Positions 10,810-19,901 of a stretch of DNA of 64,000 nt are shown here, piece by piece. Every line of letters starts with the position of its first letter. Within the stretch, counting starts at the first letter, position 1. The notes under the pieces were generated by a model. It saw only the letters and a list, made by a program, of their open reading frames with translations. It was not told the origin of the DNA and did no database searches. Origin of the DNA: Oceanobacter mangrovi (GTDB lineage Bacteria; Pseudomonadota; Gammaproteobacteria; Pseudomonadales; Oceanobacteraceae); NCBI RefSeq assembly GCF_019740315.1, contig NZ_JAHXZR010000009.1:1-64000 (forward strand), in the 5' to 3' direction. A program made the position numbers and the translations under genes.

Positions 10810-11615
10810 CAGGCAAACTCATGCTCGGCGGATGGGAAAGTGCCAGCCTTCACTTCGTCAGCATAAGCCTTGAAGGCTTGCTGAACGGTGCGGCCATCGG
10901 TCATGAAATTCTTAACAAATTTGGGTACGTGCTGGCTGTTGAGGCCGAGCATGTCGTGCATTACCAGTACCTGGGCATCGGTGGCGTTGCCAGCGCCAAT
11001 GCCAATCACCGGAATCGCAACCGCATCGGTGACCCGCCTGGCCAGCGAGGAGGGGACGCATTCCAGCAAAATCATATCGGCACCGGCATCGGCCAATTCC
11101 ATGGCAGCATTTACCAGGGCATCAGCGGCCTGTTGCTCGCGGCCCTGCACGCGGTAACCGCCGAGCTTGTTGACCGCTTGTGGGGTCAGACCCAGGTGCG
11201 CACAAACAGGCACACCTTGCTGAGCCAGTGAAGTAATCAGCGGCGCCAGCCATTCATCACCTTCAATCTTGACCATATGGGCGCCGGCTTGCATCACGGC
11301 GCGGGCCGAGGCAATGCCTTGCTCCAGCGTGCCATAACTCATAAAGGGCAGGTCGGTCATGATGAAGGCAGGGCGCTGGGCTCGCTGGTTACCACGAGCT
11401 ACACAAGCGGTGTGATAAACCATTTCTTCCAGTGTTACCGGCAGGGTGCTTTGCTGACCTTGCAGGACCATTCCCAGCGAGTCGCCGACCAGCAGGGATT
11501 CGATACCAGCATCGGCAGCCAGCTGCGCAAAGGTGGCATCGTATGCGGTGAGCACGGCAAATTTCTGTTGCTGTGACTTCAGCGCCTGCAAAGAGCGGAG
11601 ATTTATTGGACTCAT
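10809..11615 (-). CDS. panB: 3-methyl-2-oxobutanoate hydroxymethyltransferase
   Basis: 268-residue ketopantoate hydroxymethyltransferase that uses methylene-tetrahydrofolate to make ketopantoate. Conserved segments [36 protein letters not shown] and [18 protein letters not shown] are all seen. I chose the ATG at 11615 (MSPINLRSL) over the upstream in-frame start at 11675 because the family begins here. Overlaps panC by one base. folK lies upstream on the same strand, 145 bases away. Confidence 0.97.
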   Translation of the reverse strand: MSPINLRSLQALKSQQQKFAVLTAYDATFAQLAADAGIESLLVGDSLGMVLQGQQSTLPVTLEEMVYHTACVARGNQRAQRPAFIMTDLPFMSYGTLEQGIASARAVMQAGAHMVKIEGDEWLAPLITSLAQQGVPVCAHLGLTPQAVNKLGGYRVQGREQQAADALVNAAMELADAGADMILLECVPSSLARRVTDAVAIPVIGIGAGNATDAQVLVMHDMLGLNSQHVPKFVKNFMTDGRTVQQAFKAYADEVKAGTFPSAEHEFA

Positions 11616-11760
11616 TGTGTTCCCCCGGTGGTACAGGTCAAATGGTGGTCGCTTATGGTGCGGATTGGTGAGCACAAGTCAATATTGGTGCGGTAACTTT
11701 CCTTTTCAGGCAAGTATCTGGGTAACCAGCTGTACAAAAATTGACAGGTGCCTGTTGGGC

Positions 11761-12282
11761 TCAGGAAGCTGCCGGATTCTCCAGCTGGTGCCTGGCCGGT
11801 TTGCCAAGCGGAAGCAGAGGTGGCTGGTCTGTGATCGCAGCGATCAGCGGCGCTAACAGACGGCCATCGGGTAACTGAAGCTCAGGTGCCAGTTCGGCCA
11901 GCGGCTGTAACACAAACAGACGGTTGGCCATTTCGATATGCGGCACGGTCAAACGTTCGCTGTTCAGCTGCAGCTGGTCAATCAGCAGAATGTCTATATC
12001 GAGAGTTCGCTCACCCCAGCGGCGCAGGCGTACCCGGCCTTGCTGGTTTTCAATCGCCTGCAAACAATCCAGCAGGGCCGTTGGAGCCAGCTCTGTACGG
12101 ATACGGGCGACGGCATTGACGTAATCCGGCTGGTCCTGGGGGCCAACCGGTTTGCTGCCATAAAAGGAGGACCAGTCGAGCAGCTCAAGATCCGGCTGAC
12201 TCTCAAGTGCCGCCAGACAGCTGCGCAACTGCTCGTATGGCTGTTGCAGATTGGCACCGAGGCCAAGGTAACAAATGGCCAT
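11761..12282 (-). CDS. folK: 2-amino-4-hydroxy-6-hydroxymethyldihydropteridine diphosphokinase
   Basis: 173-residue HPPK that pyrophosphorylates 6-hydroxymethyl-7,8-dihydropterin in folate synthesis. Hallmarks are YLGLGANLQQP at the N-terminus and the signature VRLRRWGERTLDIDILLI. The ATG at 12282 overlaps the pcnB stop (ATGA), so folK is translationally coupled to pcnB, the arrangement also found in E. coli and Pseudomonas. Confidence 0.96.
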   Translation of the reverse strand: MAICYLGLGANLQQPYEQLRSCLAALESQPDLELLDWSSFYGSKPVGPQDQPDYVNAVARIRTELAPTALLDCLQAIENQQGRVRLRRWGERTLDIDILLIDQLQLNSERLTVPHIEMANRLFVLQPLAELAPELQLPDGRLLAPLIAAITDQPPLLPLGKPARHQLENPAAS

Positions 12283-13661
12283 CAGCCGCGTCTCTGATTG
12301 TTATTCTGGCTGCTGCTTGGACGACGGCGGCGCTTGCGTGGCGGGCGCTGCTCTTCATCTGTATAGCTTTTGCTGCGACGTGGTGCTTCTGGCACGCCTT
12401 CATCTTCCTGCAAACGGGTCCACCACTTGCCAACGCCACCCAGATCTTCGCCCGATTGCTCTCGCAACAACAGGAAGTCATAGGCGGCACGGAAGCGTGG
12501 ATGCGTCAGCAGCTCACGTGCCTTGCGGCTCTGGATTTTCGGCAGACGCAATTGCAGCTCCCAGATTTCCCGCATGGGGATCGAGAAACGCTTGGGAATC
12601 GCGGTGTGACGAATTTGCTGGGCCAACACGCGGTCGGCCGCTTTTTGCAAGGCTGGATGAGGTGCCATACCAGCACTTTCAAATTCTCGTGCGACTCGTG
12701 CGACTTGCGGCCACAGCAGTGATGCCAGGAAGAAATACGGAGTGACTGACTTACCGGCCTGAATGCGCTTGTCAGTGTTTCGCATGGTGTTCAGGGCCAG
12801 TTCACAGGCCTGATCGTCATCACGCAAGCACTGTTCAGTGCCCGGGAAAATATGCCCGAACAGCTGATAGTTACGCAGCAGTTCAAGGGTTTCACAGGCC
12901 TTGCCGGCGAGGAATAGCTTGAGGCATTCATCGAACATACGGGCCGATGGAATCTGCTCAAGCAAGGGTGCCAGCATCGGAATCGGTGCTGCAGTATCCG
13001 GTGCCAGCGTAAAACCATTGAGTTTGCCGAGGAAACGAATCGCCCGCAGCATCCGTACCGGATCTTCGCGATAACGGGTTTCTGGATCACCGATCAGCCT
13101 AAGCTGACGCTGCTTCAGATCGTGCCAGCCACCGGCGTAGGCGTAGAGGCTGAAATCAGCAATGTTGTAATAGAGGGCGTTGATGGTGAAATCGCGCCGC
13201 ATGGCATCTTCTTCGCGATTGCCATACACGTTGTCGCGCAAAATCATGCCCTGATCACCGGTTGCGGCAATCTTGTCGGAATGCTCGTCGGTTGGTGGCG
13301 CACGGAAAGTCGCAACTTCAATGACTTCACGACCAAAAACCACGTGAACCAATTTGAAACGGCGGCCGATCAGACGCGAGTTACGAAACAGCTTGTTAAC
13401 CTGTTCCGGTGTTGCATCGGTAGCAACATCGAAATCCTTGGGCGACATTCCCAACAGGGTGTCGCGAACGCCACCGCCTACCAGAAGGGCTTCATAGCCA
13501 GCATTGTGCAGGCGATAAAGTACCTTCAGAGCGGCATCGCTGATTTGGCTGCGGCTGATGGAATGTTCATCCCGGCTGATGATCTGCAGTGCGGGAGTTT
13601 CTTCCCGATGATCAGAGCCTGGCTGGAAGATGTGCTTGATAAAATTGGATATGCGCTTCAC
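12282..13661 (-). CDS. pcnB: Poly(A) polymerase I
   Basis: 459-residue bacterial poly(A) polymerase that adds 3' tails to RNA and promotes decay. The nucleotidyltransferase core shows LLVGGGVRDTLLGMSPKDFDVAT (Gly-Gly loop and catalytic Asp pair) and RDFTINALYYN; RYREDPVRMLRAIRF is the flap/RNA-binding motif. The basic C-terminal tail (RPPRKRRRRPSSSQ) is typical. The start codon is GTG at 13661 with a weak ribosome site. It is located immediately downstream of the small RNA array, as pcnB is downstream of crcZ in Pseudomonas. Confidence 0.95.
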   Translation of the reverse strand: MKRISNFIKHIFQPGSDHREETPALQIISRDEHSISRSQISDAALKVLYRLHNAGYEALLVGGGVRDTLLGMSPKDFDVATDATPEQVNKLFRNSRLIGRRFKLVHVVFGREVIEVATFRAPPTDEHSDKIAATGDQGMILRDNVYGNREEDAMRRDFTINALYYNIADFSLYAYAGGWHDLKQRQLRLIGDPETRYREDPVRMLRAIRFLGKLNGFTLAPDTAAPIPMLAPLLEQIPSARMFDECLKLFLAGKACETLELLRNYQLFGHIFPGTEQCLRDDDQACELALNTMRNTDKRIQAGKSVTPYFFLASLLWPQVARVAREFESAGMAPHPALQKAADRVLAQQIRHTAIPKRFSIPMREIWELQLRLPKIQSRKARELLTHPRFRAAYDFLLLREQSGEDLGGVGKWWTRLQEDEGVPEAPRRSKSYTDEEQRPPRKRRRRPSSSQNNNQRRG

Positions 13662-13741
13662 TGAAGTTCAGATTGGTTATTCGCAGTAAAGGCGGGAGTG
13701 TACCAGCGCCAAGCCGGATTGGTAACGTTGTTAGAGGCCAG

Positions 13742-13770
13742 AAAACAAAAAAGCCGCTGATTTGCGGCTT
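13742..13770 (-). terminator. Terminator of the promoter-distal CrcZ-like RNA
   Basis: Minus-strand hairpin AAGCCGC/GCGGCTT (13751-13757 with 13764-13770) followed by TTTTTTGTTTT. It separates the last small RNA gene from pcnB (start 13661). Confidence 0.92.
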
Positions 13771-14011
13771 TTATGGGGAGGCCCTTTATTGTTTTTGTTA
13801 GTCGTCCCTCAACGCTCGGACTGGGTATCCGCTCTTTTGAATATCCAGTGCCACCTGTTTTTATTTTTATCAGTGGCACCATGCATTCGAAACAACCGGA
13901 TCAGATCAGCCCCTTGTTATTTTTATTGTCGGGGCTGTCTTGGAGCAGGTGTTGTTATTTTTATTGTCACCCGCTGTGTTGTCGCTTGTTATTGTTGTTA
14001 GTGGCGACTTG
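13745..14011 (-). ncRNA. CrcZ-family small RNA, copy 3 (pcnB-proximal)
   Basis: About 265 nt between a sigma-54 promoter (14022-14037, predicted start near 14011) and a terminator. It has no coding potential but carries five A/C-rich Hfq/Crc-type sites on the minus strand, at about 13785-13801, 13855-13873, 13914-13930, 13951-13967 and 13986-14003; two contain the identical loop ACAATAAAAATAACAA. Four sit in hairpin loops closed by different stems: CAGCCCC/GGGGCTG, GCGGGTG/CACCTGC (one G-U), GTCGC/GCGAC and GTGCCAC-type. Position between cbrB and pcnB is that of crcZ in Pseudomonas. In that genus CrcZ sequesters Hfq (with Crc) and lifts catabolite repression. Ends are predicted, not mapped. 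Confidence 0.85.
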
Positions 14012-14021
14012 ATTCTAATAA

Positions 14022-14037
14022 AGCTATTCCTATGCCA
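14022..14037 (-). promoter_or_regulatory. Sigma-54 promoter of CrcZ-like RNA copy 3
   Basis: Minus-strand TGGCATAGGAATAGCT: the GG of the -24 element and GC of the -12 element have the required spacing (positions 2-3 and 14-15). The -24 half TGGCAT is shared with the two sister promoters. The -12 half (TAGC) is the weakest of the three. Confidence 0.78.
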
Positions 14038-14087
14038 GTTTTTTAAATTCCTTATAAAACAATGGCTTATGTATTTTTCTGGCAAGC

Positions 14088-14183
14088 TGTTACCTGAATT
14101 TGGCCCGTTTTGTTACCGCTGGGCGGGGTCTTAGGTAACAGCTGTGGTAGCAGGTAACACTTTGGGCCAAAGGTAACGTAACA
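14088..14183. promoter_or_regulatory. Enhancer cluster (CbrB-like sites) for copy 3
   Basis: TGTTAC at 14088 and 14111 and GTAACA/GTAACG at 14135, 14154, 14173 and 14178, including GGTAACACTTTGGGCC. These halves match the TGTTAC...GTAACA type of site reported for CbrB in Pseudomonas (recalled, not looked up; spacing here is variable). The cluster is 50-160 bases upstream of the sigma-54 promoter, as expected for an enhancer-binding protein. Confidence 0.7.
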
Positions 14184-14414
14184 GGACAACGACCATAGGC
14201 TATGAAACTTCTGGAGGAGAGTGGTATCTGGCAACCGGATCAGGCTCTTCCGTATCGGCTGAATCTCATCAGGCGGTATGGTCAGGCTTGCTGTGAAAAG
14301 AAATGGCTATCGAAACGACAGGATTGAATGGCCGGAAAACAGCGGGCTGGAACTCGTCAGATCACGGCAGGGGGAGCGTGAGGGATGGTTGCTCGATTGG
14401 TCTGAGCAGACCCC

Positions 14415-14453
14415 AGATAATAACAAACCCCGTGGGTGTGGGCCCACGGGGTT
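14415..14453 (-). terminator. Terminator of CrcZ-like RNA copy 2
   Basis: Perfect 11-bp stem AACCCCGTGGG/CCCACGGGGTT (14426-14436 with 14443-14453), followed on the minus strand by TGTTATTATC, a U-rich but interrupted tail. Confidence 0.82.
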
Positions 14454-14571
14454 GCTGGAGAGAGCAGTCTTCTTTTTTGTTGAGCCAGGCCGGTTGTTAT
14501 TTTTATTGTCGGCCCGTTGGCTGATGGGCACCTTGTTATTTTTATTTGGTGCTGTGCAGCTCTTGTTCTTG
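14415..14571 (-). ncRNA. CrcZ-family small RNA, copy 2 (middle)
   Basis: Roughly 155 nt from a predicted start near 14571 to the terminator at 14415-14453. It carries four A-rich motifs: about 14468-14481, 14493-14509 (ACAATAAAAATAACAA), 14533-14547 (AAATAAAAATAACAA) and 14561-14570. The two central ones are loops of hairpins GGCCG/CGGCC (14488-14492 with 14510-14514) and GCACC/GGTGC (14528-14532 with 14548-14552). GCTCTCTC before the terminator is shared with copy 1. Shorter than Pseudomonas CrcZ, and no reading frame worth noting. Confidence 0.83.
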
Positions 14572-14581
14572 AACTTACTAT

Positions 14582-14597
14582 TGCCACTCGCATGCCA
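14582..14597 (-). promoter_or_regulatory. Sigma-54 promoter of CrcZ-like RNA copy 2
   Basis: Minus-strand TGGCATGCGAGTGGCA; GG and GC at the invariant spacing. Transcription would begin about 12 bases downstream, near 14571, immediately before the first A-rich motif. Confidence 0.82.
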
Positions 14598-14659
14598 ACT
14601 TTTAAAAAGTATTTAAAAACAAAGACTTATAGATTTATACCAGAAAGTTCCCCGGTTGG

Positions 14660-14742
14660 TGTTACGCAGTTCGGGATGATGGGTAACACTTTGGGTGGAG
14701 ATGGGGTAACACTTTGGGCCAGTTGGTAGCACTTTGGTAGCA
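14660..14742. promoter_or_regulatory. Enhancer cluster (CbrB-like sites) for copy 2
   Basis: TGTTAC at 14660, GTAACA at 14683 and 14706, GTAGCA at 14726 and 14737. Three copies continue as ...CACTTTGG; the two GTAACACTTTGGG copies are only 23 bases apart. The cluster starts about 65 bases upstream of the -24 element. Confidence 0.7.
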
Positions 14743-14881
14743 GTTCACGGAACCGACTGGTTGATGCCAGCTCGGGCGGAATTGTTTCGGAAAAATTCTT
14801 CGCGCTGTTGTGACTCTGATGGTGGGTGGTATGAAAGGAAATTTTCAGCAGGCCACTTTTTAGTAGTGCATTTTCAGCAGC

Positions 14882-14924
14882 CCATAAAGAACAAACCCCC
14901 GCTACCTGACGGTAGCGGGGGTTT
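14882..14924 (-). terminator. Terminator of CrcZ-like RNA copy 1
   Basis: Perfect 14-bp stem AAACCCCCGCTACC/GGTAGCGGGGGTTT with a four-base loop, followed on the minus strand by TGTTCTTTAT. Strong structure. Confidence 0.87.
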
Positions 14925-15041
14925 GCGAGAGAGCTTAACTTCTTCTTGTTCTGACACTCGTCGCCGCAAATTTATTTTTGTTTGGCGGCGAGGACAACTG
15001 GCTCGGTGTTATTTTTATTTCGAGGAGTTGTTCTTGTTGTG
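14882..15041 (-). ncRNA. CrcZ-family small RNA, copy 1 (cbrB-proximal)
   Basis: About 160 nt from a predicted start near 15041 to the terminator at 14882-14924. Four A/C-rich motifs on the minus strand: about 15027-15040 (ACAACAAGAACAAC), 15006-15020 (AAATAAAAATAACAC), 14968-14984 (AAACAAAAATAAAT) and 14938-14951 (GAACAAGAAGAAG). The middle two are loops of CTCG/CGAG (15002-15005 with 15021-15024) and CGCCGC/GCGGCG (14962-14967 with 14985-14990). Organisation is the same as copies 2 and 3: sigma-54 promoter, motif-bearing hairpins, terminator. Confidence 0.83.
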
Positions 15042-15051
15042 GGCTTACTAG

Positions 15052-15067
15052 AGCCAAATGCATGCCA
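15052..15067 (-). promoter_or_regulatory. Sigma-54 promoter of CrcZ-like RNA copy 1
   Basis: Minus-strand TGGCATGCATTTGGCT with GG and GC at the correct 10-base interval. The -24 TGGCATG is identical to that of copy 2. Confidence 0.82.
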
Positions 15068-15186
15068 TGTTTGGTTTTTGATCCTGGTTAAATCTATAAA
15101 GTCCTTATAAATCAGTAAGTTAATTAACTTTAAGAAGTACCGGAGATATTTTTTATAACGGTTTGAATATGGATTTCATTCCAAAG

Positions 15187-15271
15187 TGTTACCTTGGGTA
15201 GCGAAAAATGTGCTACTTCCGGTGTATGCGGGTAACACTTTGTGATCAGTAACACTTTTTAGTGGGTAACC
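15187..15271. promoter_or_regulatory. Enhancer cluster (CbrB-like sites) for copy 1
   Basis: TGTTAC at 15187, TGCTAC at 15211, GTAACA at 15232 and 15249, GTAACC at 15266; again with the CACTTTG continuation. It lies 120-205 bases upstream of the copy 1 promoter. Confidence 0.65.
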
Positions 15272-15417
15272 TGTTTGATGTGTGTCGTTGCAGTGGATCT
15301 TTGGCTGTCAGGGAACGAATTTTGGCGCAGTAAGGAAACATTATGACGAATATCAACGGAGTTGCTGACACAAGCTTGCAAATTGGGGTGTGAATGCGGG
15401 TGTGGCTGCTGTGATAA

Positions 15418-15437
15418 CCAGCCGCTGGTGCGGCTGG
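15418..15437 (-). terminator. Hairpin behind cbrB
   Basis: Perfect 8-bp stem CCAGCCGC/GCGGCTGG with a four-base loop, 50 bases after the cbrB stop on the minus strand. The tail (TTATCAC) is only weakly U-rich, so termination may be partial. Confidence 0.5.
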
Positions 15438-15448
15438 ATACCCAAAAG

Positions 15449-15473
15449 TGTTACCGGAAGTGTTACCTGTTAC
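15449..15473. promoter_or_regulatory. Three tandem TGTTAC half-sites just behind cbrB
   Basis: TGTTAC occurs at 15449, 15461 and 15468, all in one orientation and directly downstream of the cbrB stop. They are about 385 bases from the copy 1 promoter, so could be additional CbrB sites or a boundary remnant of another duplicated unit. Function inferred only from motif similarity. Confidence 0.45.
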
Positions 15474-15488
15474 CGGCGCGTGCGGGGA

Positions 15489-16904
15489 TTATTTCTTTTT
15501 ACGTGGGATGCCCAGACGCTGACGACGCTCCCACAGGCTCTTGCGGGAAATTCCCAGTTTGCGGGCCAGCTCGGTTTCGGTCATACGGATTTCATTCTCC
15601 AGTACAAAATGTACGAAGTAGTCATCCAGTGACAAATCGCCGTGAGCCTGGGGTTGCTCAACCGGTTCCGGGCTGTTGTTGTTTTGCAGCAGATTTTCCC
15701 GCATGGCATCACTGATGTAGCGGTCCGGTGACAGGTCGATCCCCATCAGGTCGGCACTGATATGGTTGTCTTCGGCCAGAATCACTGCCCGTTCAACGGC
15801 ATTTTCCAGCTCCCGCACGTTACCCGGCCAGTTGTACTGACGGATGGCTTGCAGGGCAACCTGGTCAAACGCCATGGCTGGCTGGTTCATGCGGCTGCAG
15901 GCGCGCGACAGCATGTAGTTGGCCAGTTCAACCACGTCTTCACCACGCTCGCGCAAGGCTGGCAGGGTCAGTTCGACGACGTTGAGGCGGTAATAAAGGT
16001 CTTCCCGGAATTCGCCATTGGCGGCCATTTCCTTGAGGTTTCTGTGGGTCGCGGCGATCAGACGCACATCGACCTTGATGCTTTGCACCGAGCCCACCCG
16101 GCGAATTTCACTTTCCTGGAGTACCCGTAACAAACGGGCCTGGGCTTCCAGTGGCAGCTCACCAATTTCGTCGAGGAACAGGGTGCCACCGTTGGCGGCT
16201 TCAACCAGTCCCTGACGCTGGGCGGCAGCGCCGGTAAAGGCCCCTTTTTCATGACCAAACAATTCGGACTCGAGCAGGGTTTCCGGAATCGCGGCGCAGT
16301 TAACCGAAATCAGCTGGGCACCACTGCGGCGGCTTTGTTCGTGCAGGGCGCGGGCGACCAGTTCCTTGCCGGTACCGGATTCACCATGAATCAGTACGGT
16401 GGCATCGGTTGGTGCTACCTTGCTGATCTTGCGGAACAATGACTGCATGGCGTCGCAGCTGCCGATAATGCCGTTATTGGCAGCCGCTTTTTGTGCCACT
16501 TCAGGATTGACGTCGTCACTAGCAACCGCTTTGGCCGCTGGCGCGCTGGCGCGCTGGCGGGGTTCCGCCAGAATCTTTTGTACCGCTTCAACCATTTCGC
16601 CATGGTCAAACGGTTTGACGATGTACTCACGGGCACCCATTTTCATGGCATCGACAGCGGAACGCAGGCTGGCATAACTGGTCATGATGAGTACTGGTGT
16701 GTCACCGGCCAGTTCAATCAGGTCGGTGCCCTGGCCACCAGGCAAGCGCAGGTCGGTGATAATCAGGTCAAAATCCGAGAGCTTCTGTTGCCGCGCGGCA
16801 TCGATGCTGTCTACGTCAGTAACTTCATATTCGTGACGCTGCAGCAGGCGACGAACCGATTGACGAATAATGGCTTCGTCTTCGACGACCAGAATACGAC
16901 TCAT
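15489..16904 (-). CDS. cbrB: Sigma-54-dependent response regulator CbrB
   Basis: 471-residue NtrC-type activator. Receiver domain residues 1-115 with phospho-acceptor Asp51 ([11 protein letters not shown]); AAA+ domain from about 145 with Walker A GESGTGK at 174-180 and the sigma-54 contact loop GAFTGA at 221-226; C-terminal Fis-type HTH ([20 protein letters not shown]). It overlaps cbrA by four bases (ATGA). In Pseudomonas CbrB activates crcZ and genes for use of amino acids and other poor carbon sources. Here three sigma-54 promoters lie directly downstream. The symbol rests on domain order plus the cbrA/pcnB context. Confidence 0.93.
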   Translation of the reverse strand: MSRILVVEDEAIIRQSVRRLLQRHEYEVTDVDSIDAARQQKLSDFDLIITDLRLPGGQGTDLIELAGDTPVLIMTSYASLRSAVDAMKMGAREYIVKPFDHGEMVEAVQKILAEPRQRASAPAAKAVASDDVNPEVAQKAAANNGIIGSCDAMQSLFRKISKVAPTDATVLIHGESGTGKELVARALHEQSRRSGAQLISVNCAAIPETLLESELFGHEKGAFTGAAAQRQGLVEAANGGTLFLDEIGELPLEAQARLLRVLQESEIRRVGSVQSIKVDVRLIAATHRNLKEMAANGEFREDLYYRLNVVELTLPALRERGEDVVELANYMLSRACSRMNQPAMAFDQVALQAIRQYNWPGNVRELENAVERAVILAEDNHISADLMGIDLSPDRYISDAMRENLLQNNNSPEPVEQPQAHGDLSLDDYFVHFVLENEIRMTETELARKLGISRKSLWERRQRLGIPRKKK

Positions 16905-19822
16905 AGATTTTTTTCCATCCTGTTATCCGGAAGGTAACGTGGGAGACTGACTTTAACACAAGTGCCGCCATTCTCGTTCACCGGGCTGATGATCTGTACC
17001 TGGCCGTAGTGTTCTTCAACGATACTGTAGACCAGCGCCAGACCAAGGCCGGTGCCTTTGCCAACTTCCTTGGTGGTAAAGAAGGGGTCAAACACCCGTT
17101 CCTGTACATCTGCCGGAATACCGTGTCCGGCGTCGATTACCCGCACGATGACCTGATGCTGGTCGGCTTCGGCGCTGGCAATGATTTGCTGGCCGGCCTC
17201 GCTGGCATCGCGGGCATTACTGAGCAGGTTAACGAACACCTGCACCAGCCGCTGTGAATCACCAATCACCACCAGATCACCGGGGCACTGGTTTACAAAT
17301 TCAATATCCATACTGCGCTTGCTGAGTCGCAGCAGCTGCATGGCATCGGCAATACACTGATGGATGTTGACTTCTTCATGTTCGGTGGTGTGGTTACCGG
17401 CATGGGCAAAGTTCATCATCGACTGCAGAATGCGCGACACCCGCTGGGTCTGTTCGCGAATCTGCTGGCCGATTTCAATCAGCTCCGGGTTATCGGTTTC
17501 GTACTCTATGCCCTGGGCCAGACAGTCGATGCCGGTAATCGGGTTACCAATTTCATGGGCGACACCGGCTGCCAGTCGGCCAATCGAGGCCAGTCGTTCG
17601 CTGTGAATCAGCTCGCGTTCCAGCAACTGGTTATCGGTCTGGTCTTCAACCAGCAAAACGATGCCGCCGGGCTGGCCGTTACCGGCCTGAATCAGTGACT
17701 TGTGCAGTGTGTACCAATGCGGGCGGGCATCAATATCCACCCGCTTTTTATGCTCGTGTAGTGCTGGCGCATCAATAAATCGTCCCAGCAGGTCCCCCCA
17801 GGGTGGCTGCAGCTGGCTGACCATAGTACCTGACACCCGTTCGGCTGACAGCCCCGTCAGTTCCACCATGGCCTGATTCCACAACATAATCTCGCCATCT
17901 TCGGTCAGGGCACAGGTGGCCATTGGCAGTCGTTCGAGGGTCTGGCGGTGGTAACGACGCAGGTGGTCGAGCTCGCCGGCGAGACCGGAGAGTCGGTCGT
18001 TGAAGCCTTCCAGCCGCTGTTCGATCAAGTAAATGTCGTTGCTGATGACCGGCCCTTCCTGCAGTGGCAGGTAGCGGCGAATAATGTCCTGGGCCACGGT
18101 TGGGCCAAGCAGGTTGGCCAGATTGGCTTCCAGTCTGACCCTCAGGCGGCGTAACTCATGTGGGCGGTCTTCATAACCCGGCAGGTCCAGATCTTTCAGC
18201 GCCTGATGCACTTCGCGTTCGGCCATGTAACGACCAAGCGGGCGACTGAGGGCCATGATGGCGTCATTGGAGTTTTCCGCCTGCAGTAACTGCAGACTGG
18301 GACGCTTGGCGGCGATCACACAGGCTTCGGCAGTACTGAGTTCGTTTTCGCTGGGACGGCGGTTGAAGCTGATCAGCGCAAAGCTGGAGAAGTTGGCGAT
18401 CACACTCAGCAGTGCAATGCGATACCAGGTTTCTTCTGTCGGAATACTGAGCCAACTGGCGTATTGGGTATGATCGAGCAGGAACGGTAGCAGCAGTCCC
18501 AGTGTCCAGATTGCCATACCCAGACTGAGGCCAACCAGAAAGCCCATCTTGCTGGCGCCGCGCCAGTACAGCAAACCAATGATGCCGGGCAGGAACTGCA
18601 TTGCCGCGCCACAAGCCAGAATCCCCAGCCGGTTGATATCCAGACGGTCGGCGAACATGCCGTAAAACACCATCGCCGCCGCCAGCACACACATGATCAG
18701 CAGCCGCCGGGACCACAACAACCAGCGATAGAAATCCTGTTTCGGACTGGGCTGATAGTTGGGGAACAGCAAGTGGTTCAGCAGCATGGCGGAAATCGCC
18801 AGTGTCATCTGGATGCTCACCCCGGTGGCAGCGGAAACACCACCGAGGAAAACCATCAGGGCAATCCAGGGATTATTGGTATCCATCCCCAGCGCCAGTG
18901 AAAAATATTCTGCCGGTGATGCCTGGCCGGTAATCACCCCGGCCCAGATCAGCGGCAGCACCGTCAATGCCAGCCCCAGCAGGATCAGCGGGAAGGCCCA
19001 GCTGGCCAGCCGCAAGGCCCGGTTACTGACGTTTTCGGTAAAGGTGATATGGAAGGTGTGTGGCATCGCCACTGTGATTGCCAGACACATGATAAACAGC
19101 GCCAGCCAGGAGCCATTCGGCGGCGCGGCCGGGCGGTCGAGCAGATATTCATGCGCCGACATTAGCCAGCTGCCACCAAAGGTGGCCTCCGGTAACACAT
19201 CAAAAATCAGAATGATGCAGAGTGCTGCCATTGCCAGCAGCTTGATCAGCGACTCCAGTGCCAGCGAGAACACCAGCCCCTCGTGGTTTTCCCGCGGCGT
19301 CATCTGACGGGCACCGAACAGCACCGTCAGTACCAGCAAAATAAGGCCATAGCCCAGCGCCAGTGCGCCCTTGCTCCAGCCCGGCGACAGCATGCTCATG
19401 GTGTCGGCCACGGCCTTGATTTGCAGGGTCAGCAGCGGTAACACCACCCCCAGCATGCACAGACTGACCAGAATACCGGCGCGTTTGCTGCGATAGCGGA
19501 ATGCCAGCAGGTCAGCCAGCGAGTTGAGCTGATAACGACGGGTGATACGCAAAATAGGCCGCAATAACAGCGGCGTTAGCAGGAAGGCCCCAGCCAGACC
19601 GGCAAAGTAAGCCAGATAGCCATAACCATACAGCTCCGCCAGCGCGACGCTGCCGTAATAACTCCAGGCACTGGCGAATACCCCCAGCGACAACAGATAA
19701 ACGGCCGGTTGTTGAACCCAGCGACGCGGCACCCAGCCTCGTTCTACTGCATAGGCACTCAGATACAGGGTGGTCAAATAGCCAAGCAGAATCAGTAGTA
19801 ACAGGCCAAGACTGAAGGTCAT
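16901..19822 (-). CDS. cbrA: Sensor histidine kinase CbrA with SLC5-type transporter domain
   Basis: 973-residue membrane kinase. About the first 500 residues form a sodium/solute symporter-like (SSS/SLC5) module of roughly 13 hydrophobic segments. A linker of the STAC type follows, then a PAS domain (near [20 protein letters not shown]), HisKA with the H-box [13 protein letters not shown] (His about 756) and HATPase_c with the G-boxes [16 protein letters not shown] and [13 protein letters not shown]. This is the CbrA architecture, where the transporter part binds or moves histidine in Pseudomonas. ATG at 19822. Partner gene cbrB overlaps its 3' end. Confidence 0.93.
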   Translation of the reverse strand: MTFSLGLLLLILLGYLTTLYLSAYAVERGWVPRRWVQQPAVYLLSLGVFASAWSYYGSVALAELYGYGYLAYFAGLAGAFLLTPLLLRPILRITRRYQLNSLADLLAFRYRSKRAGILVSLCMLGVVLPLLTLQIKAVADTMSMLSPGWSKGALALGYGLILLVLTVLFGARQMTPRENHEGLVFSLALESLIKLLAMAALCIILIFDVLPEATFGGSWLMSAHEYLLDRPAAPPNGSWLALFIMCLAITVAMPHTFHITFTENVSNRALRLASWAFPLILLGLALTVLPLIWAGVITGQASPAEYFSLALGMDTNNPWIALMVFLGGVSAATGVSIQMTLAISAMLLNHLLFPNYQPSPKQDFYRWLLWSRRLLIMCVLAAAMVFYGMFADRLDINRLGILACGAAMQFLPGIIGLLYWRGASKMGFLVGLSLGMAIWTLGLLLPFLLDHTQYASWLSIPTEETWYRIALLSVIANFSSFALISFNRRPSENELSTAEACVIAAKRPSLQLLQAENSNDAIMALSRPLGRYMAEREVHQALKDLDLPGYEDRPHELRRLRVRLEANLANLLGPTVAQDIIRRYLPLQEGPVISNDIYLIEQRLEGFNDRLSGLAGELDHLRRYHRQTLERLPMATCALTEDGEIMLWNQAMVELTGLSAERVSGTMVSQLQPPWGDLLGRFIDAPALHEHKKRVDIDARPHWYTLHKSLIQAGNGQPGGIVLLVEDQTDNQLLERELIHSERLASIGRLAAGVAHEIGNPITGIDCLAQGIEYETDNPELIEIGQQIREQTQRVSRILQSMMNFAHAGNHTTEHEEVNIHQCIADAMQLLRLSKRSMDIEFVNQCPGDLVVIGDSQRLVQVFVNLLSNARDASEAGQQIIASAEADQHQVIVRVIDAGHGIPADVQERVFDPFFTTKEVGKGTGLGLALVYSIVEEHYGQVQIISPVNENGGTCVKVSLPRYLPDNRMEKNL

Positions 19823-19901
19823 GCAGGGGTCCGTAGCAACAAAACAACGGCCAAGATTACCACAAGCGTGGCGGAACAGGAGGGCGGCTAAAGTTGAGTG
19901 C

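Noticed and set aside
13773-14134. Several short plus-strand frames (63-79 codons) in the cbrB-pcnB gap
   Set aside because: They are low-complexity translations (FLLLLVAT-like) of the antisense of the A-rich motifs and lack ribosome sites.
14202-14327. 41-codon plus-strand frame MKLLEESGIWQPDQALPYRL in the small RNA region
   Set aside because: It looks protein-like and could be gene debris, but it lies between a terminator and an enhancer cluster, lacks a clear family and is followed by stops in all frames; not enough to call a gene.
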